From Rubritepida sp. (GTDB lineage: Bacteria > Pseudomonadota > Alphaproteobacteria > Acetobacterales > Acetobacteraceae), in contig JALHNW010000066.1 of the NCBI GenBank assembly GCA_022843345.1, forward strand, positions 1 through 8,058: 8,058 nt of DNA, in the 5' to 3' direction. The first letter of the stretch is position 1. The number at the start of each line of letters is the position of its first letter. Position numbers and translations under genes: made by a program. Below, piece after piece: positions 5,547 to 8,058 of this stretch. The notes beneath the pieces were generated by a model. It did not search any database. It was not told the origin of the DNA and worked only from the letters and a program-made list of their open reading frames with translations.

Positions 5547-6536
5547 ATGATCCGTCCTAACCGCCGCGGCCTGCTGGCCGCCGCCCCGCTGCTGGCACTG
5601 CCCGGCCTGGCTCGCGCCCAGGGCGCCGGGGGCCAGTGGCCCGAGCGCCCGGTGCGCGTCATCGTGCCCTGGCCGCCCGGCGGCTCGACCGACGTGCTGT
5701 GCCGCATCGTCTGCGAGGAGATGCAGCGCCGCACCGGCCAGTCCTTCGTGATCGAGAACCGGCCCGGCGCGGGCGGCAACATCGGCGCCGACGCGGTGGC
5801 GAAGAGCACGCCGGACGGCTACACGCTCGGCCCGCTGACGCTGACGGTGTGGAGCATCGCGACCTTCCTCTACGCCCGCCTGCCCTTCAACACCGACACG
5901 GATTTCCAGCCGATATCCCTGCACTGGGAGCTGCCGAACGTCCTGGTGGTGCCGGCGCAGCACAACCCGTCGCGCACCGCGCGCGAGTTCGTGGAATGGG
6001 GCAAGGCGCGGCGCCAGGGCGTGTCCTTCGGCTCGCCCGGCGTGGGCACCACGGCGCACATGTCGGGCGCGCTGTTCTGCGCCCGCCAGGGGCTGGACGG
6101 GCAGCACGTGCCGTTCCGGGGTGCGGCGCAGATCATCCCGGCGATGCTGTCGGGCGACCTGAACTTCGCCATCGACAACCTCGCCTCCTACGTGCCGCTG
6201 GTGCAGGAAGGGCGCGCGCGGGCGCTCGCCGTCACCTCGCCCTCGCGCCACCCGGCGCTGCCCGACGTGCCGACCATGGCGGAGGCGGGCATCCCGGACT
6301 TCCAGGTGCAGTCCTGGTGCGCCATGGCCTTTCCCGCCGGGGTGCCGGCGCCGATCGTCGCCCGCGCTTCCGCGCTGATGCAGGAGGTCGCCGCCGAGCC
6401 CGCGATGAAGGACCGCTTCCTGCGCACGGGCGCCCACGCCATCGGCTCCACGCCCGAAGGGGTGTGGGAGCGGGCGCGGCGCGAACGGCCGATGTGGCAG
6501 GAGATGGTGCGGATCTCCGGCGCGCGGCTGGAGTGA
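5547..6536 (+). CDS. Bug/TctC-family periplasmic substrate-binding protein
   Basis: This 329-residue secreted protein belongs to the tripartite tricarboxylate transporter receptor (Bug) family, whose members bind small carboxylates or related ligands in the periplasm. The N-terminus MIRPNRRGLLAAAPLLALPG carries a twin-arginine-like signal with cleavage likely after ARA (residue 24). Family landmarks are WPERPVRVIVPWPPGGSTDV (31-50), the ligand-loop region, ENRPGAGGNIGAD (70-82), TPDGYTL (88-94), GSPGVGTTAHMSG (162-174), VPFRGAAQIIPAMLSGDLNF (188-207), ALAVTSPSRHPALPDVPT (226-243) and EAGIPDF (246-252). Length is typical. Four cysteines in the mature part (52, 56, 178, 258) are unusual for this family. 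No TctA or TctB membrane component lies nearby, as is common for orphan Bug proteins, so the substrate cannot be inferred. The lipoprotein gene follows after 56 bp. Confidence 0.93.
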   Translation: MIRPNRRGLLAAAPLLALPGLARAQGAGGQWPERPVRVIVPWPPGGSTDVLCRIVCEEMQRRTGQSFVIENRPGAGGNIGADAVAKSTPDGYTLGPLTLTVWSIATFLYARLPFNTDTDFQPISLHWELPNVLVVPAQHNPSRTAREFVEWGKARRQGVSFGSPGVGTTAHMSGALFCARQGLDGQHVPFRGAAQIIPAMLSGDLNFAIDNLASYVPLVQEGRARALAVTSPSRHPALPDVPTMAEAGIPDFQVQSWCAMAFPAGVPAPIVARASALMQEVAAEPAMKDRFLRTGAHAIGSTPEGVWERARRERPMWQEMVRISGARLE

Positions 6537-6592
6537 CGCAACCCGCACAGGGCGGGACCGTTGGCACGCCACCTTGCCACGGAGTGCCGCCG

Positions 6593-6829
6593 ATGCCCCG
6601 CCTTCTCCCCGCCGCCCTGCTCCTCGCGCCGCTGGCGCTCGCCGCCTGCCAGGACATGCGGGGAACTTCACCGATGACCAGCACGGGCACCACCCCATCC
6701 GACACCGCGACCTCGCAGGCCGCGCGCTCGGGCAGCGGCATGCAGGGCGCGGGGGCGGCCAGCGCCACGCCGGCCGCCACCGAAGGCACCATGGCGACCC
6801 CGGCCGCCCCGACCCGGCGGCGCCGCTGA
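6593..6829 (+). CDS. Small low-complexity lipoprotein
   Basis: This 78-residue protein has a clear lipoprotein signal: MPRLLPAALLLAPLALAAC, with lipobox L16-A17-A18-C19, so it should be lipidated at C19 and anchored in the envelope. Q20 at position +2 favours outer-membrane sorting by the enterobacterial rule, which may not hold here. The mature part is disordered Ser/Thr/Ala/Gly/Pro-rich sequence ending in TRRRR; no fold or family is recognised. GGAG lies 8 nt before the ATG, a good ribosome binding site that supports this start over the longer open frame. It sits 56 bp after the Bug-family gene and 38 bp before the phosphatase gene, all on the same strand, so co-transcription is plausible. 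Function is unknown. Confidence 0.72.
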   Translation: MPRLLPAALLLAPLALAACQDMRGTSPMTSTGTTPSDTATSQAARSGSGMQGAGAASATPAATEGTMATPAAPTRRRR

Positions 6830-6867
6830 CCCTTCCATCCGGCGGCATTCGCGGGGATAAGCCGCGC

Positions 6868-7497
6868 ATGTCGCCCTGGGTGAACAGCCTCTTCGTGGAT
6901 CACGCGCTGCTGCGCCTCGCCTGGCGGAACTGGGGCGTGGTGGAAAGCGGCGCGCTGTACCGCTCCAACCACCCCCTGCCCTGGCAGCTGGCCGAGGCCA
7001 CGCGCCGGCACGGGCTGCGCTCGGTGATCAACCTGCGCGGGCATCGCACCAGCTGCGGCTCGGACGCGCTGGGGCGGGCGGAGGCGGCGCGGCTGGGCCT
7101 GGCCCATGCCGACCAGCCGCTGGAAAGCCGCGGCGCGCCGCACAAGGACCGCATGCTGCGGCTGATCGGCCTGTACCGCAGCCTGCCCCGGCCGATCCTC
7201 ATCCACTGCAAGTCGGGCGCCGACCGGACCGGCCTGGCCGCGGGCGTGTGGCGGCTGATCCATGGCGGGACGGCGGCGGAGGCGGCCGCCGAGCTGTCCC
7301 TGCGCTTCGGCCACGTCAGCGCGGCGCGCACCGGCATCCTGGACGCCTTCTTCGCGCAATACGCCCAAGCCGAGGCGAAGGGCGTGCCGTTCGAGGACTG
7401 GCTCCAGCGCGACTACGACGAGGCGGCGCTGCGCGCCTCCTTCGCGCCGCGCCCGCTGGCGAGCTGGTTCACCGACCGCGTGCTCAGGCGAGAGTGA
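6868..7497 (+). CDS. Tyrosine/dual-specificity phosphatase-like protein
   Basis: This 209-residue, probably cytosolic protein has the cysteine-phosphatase P-loop HCKSGADRTG at 113-122: nucleophile C114 and phosphate-binding R120 in the HCx5R pattern. Upstream, GALYRSNHP (28-36) and LRSVINLRGHR (50-60) match the typical first strands of bacterial DSP-like phosphatases. PLESRG (84-89) occupies the place where these proteins have a PLS.R segment; a general-acid Asp cannot be assigned with certainty. The C-terminal half (135-209) is helical, ending VLRRE. No signal peptide or clear membrane span is seen, although the first 20 residues are fairly hydrophobic. The ATG is 38 bp after the lipoprotein gene with only a weak GGGGA upstream. 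Its last 14 bp overlap the opposed GntR-type gene. The substrate could be a phosphoprotein, phosphoinositide-like lipid or nucleotide; the sequence does not decide. Confidence 0.85.
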   Translation: MSPWVNSLFVDHALLRLAWRNWGVVESGALYRSNHPLPWQLAEATRRHGLRSVINLRGHRTSCGSDALGRAEAARLGLAHADQPLESRGAPHKDRMLRLIGLYRSLPRPILIHCKSGADRTGLAAGVWRLIHGGTAAEAAAELSLRFGHVSAARTGILDAFFAQYAQAEAKGVPFEDWLQRDYDEAALRASFAPRPLASWFTDRVLRRE

Positions 7498-8058
7498 CGC
7501 GGTAGCGCAGCCGCCTGGCATCGAGGCGCGAGACGCGGTGCTCCACCCGCCGCTCGCTGAGGTCGAAGGCCACGCGCTCCACCACCAGCGCGTCGCCCTC
7601 GGCGTGGATGCGCTCGTCCACGCGGGTGACGTGGATGCCGAAGCCGCGCTGGTAGAGCACGTACAGCTCGTCCGCCATCTCCACGCCCAGCGGCAGGGAC
7701 AGGCCGGGGAAGAGCGCCGCGGGCAGCGCCACCTGCTCGGCGATCAGGGGCGCGCCGTCGATCAGGCGCTCGCGCGACAGGGCCAGGACCGGTGCGCTGG
7801 CGGGCAGGGCCAGGGCTTGGCGCTCGGCCGCGGTGGCGCGGCGGCGGGCTTGGGCAAGCACGCGGCTGGTCGGCACCGGGCGCGTGCCGTCCAGACGCTC
7901 GGCGCGGAAGAAATGGAACAGGGCGCGCTCGGAGGTCGCCTCGGCGACGAAGGTGCCCACGCCCTGGCGGCGCTCGATGACGCGCCCCGCCTCCAGCGCG
8001 GCCAGCGCCCGGCGCAGCGTGCCCTGGGAGACGCGCAGCTCCGCGGCCAGCGCCGGCT
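7484..8058 (-). CDS. GntR-family transcriptional regulator with UTRA domain, N-terminus outside window
   Basis: The last 190 residues are visible, and the reading frame is open to the right edge, so the true start is outside. The first 36 visible residues are the second half of a GntR winged helix: PALAAELRVSQGTLRRAL (recognition helix), then EAGRVIERRQGVGTFV, the wing with the family's G-GTF signature. The effector-binding UTRA domain follows: ALFHFFRAERLDG, PTSRVLAQA, LSRERLIDGAPLIAEQVALP, LFPGL, LYVLYQRGFGIHVTRVDERI, and the closing VERVAFDL...RVEHRVSRLDARRLRYRV. HutC/FarR-subfamily regulators of this type sense small metabolites and usually repress neighbouring catabolic or transport genes; here the target is unknown. 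The UTRA segment between RVDERI and VERVAFDL looks about 13-15 residues shorter than usual. The stop codon lies inside the 3' end of the convergent phosphatase gene. Confidence 0.9.
   Translation of the reverse strand, partial: PALAAELRVSQGTLRRALAALEAGRVIERRQGVGTFVAEATSERALFHFFRAERLDGTRPVPTSRVLAQARRRATAAERQALALPASAPVLALSRERLIDGAPLIAEQVALPAALFPGLSLPLGVEMADELYVLYQRGFGIHVTRVDERIHAEGDALVVERVAFDLSERRVEHRVSRLDARRLRYRVTLA

Noticed and set aside
5268..6869. A 533-codon minus-strand open frame opposite the Bug-family gene
   Set aside because: Arg/Pro/Ala/His-rich low-quality translation antisense to a clear Bug protein that has a strong ribosome binding site.
6232..7521. A 429-codon minus-strand open frame opposite the lipoprotein and phosphatase genes
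   Set aside because: Shadow frame; the plus strand there has the lipobox protein and the HCx5R phosphatase.
1..8058. Search for tRNA or rRNA genes, CRISPR arrays, transposases, insertion-sequence ends, attachment sites and long direct repeats
   Set aside because: None was found by reading; composition and codon use are uniform across the window, with no sign of recent transfer.

Overview
The window is chromosomal DNA from a very GC-rich alphaproteobacterium. Nearly all third codon positions are G or C, and the GC content looks near 70% by eye (not counted). A petA-petB-petC cytochrome bc1 operon, a UbiK-type protein, an oxygen-dependent HemF and a lone Bug-type substrate-binding protein together suggest an aerobic member of the Rhodospirillales/Acetobacteraceae, perhaps Roseomonas-like. 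That placement is inference, because no rRNA or other phylogenetic marker is present.

Layout. At the left edge a ubiK-like gene runs leftwards off the window (1-220, minus), with a recognisable promoter. A small unrecognised plus-strand gene (423-650) converges on mtnP (661-1551, minus). The minus-strand pet operon follows upstream: petA Rieske protein (3691-4257), petB cytochrome b (2391-3677) and petC cytochrome c1 (1626-2387). It ends in a textbook intrinsic terminator that sits only 20 nt before the mtnP start codon. A 184-bp divergent intergenic region separates petA from hemF (4442-5299, plus) and holds a good candidate pet promoter overlaid by two short inverted repeats. After hemF comes a 16-bp perfect palindrome that contains the hemF stop codon and also the stop codon of a tiny basic minus-strand ORF.

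The right half carries a plus-strand run: a Bug/TctC-family periplasmic substrate-binding protein (5547-6536), a 78-residue low-complexity lipoprotein (6593-6829) and a HCx5R tyrosine/dual-specificity phosphatase (6868-7497). The phosphatase gene overlaps by 14 bp, tail to tail, the end of a GntR/UTRA regulator whose N-terminus lies outside the window (7484-8058, minus).

How it fits together. The left and centre are aerobic respiration and heme metabolism: bc1 complex, heme biosynthesis and ubiquinone biosynthesis assistance, plus methylthioadenosine salvage. The right half is accessory cell-envelope and regulatory material with no evident pathway link. I saw no mobile elements, CRISPR arrays, tRNA or rRNA genes. 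No part of the window convincingly forms a new biological system. The most interesting signals are the terminator/mtnP arrangement, the symmetric-stop palindrome, the KR (not RR) Rieske Tat motif and the shortened UTRA domain.
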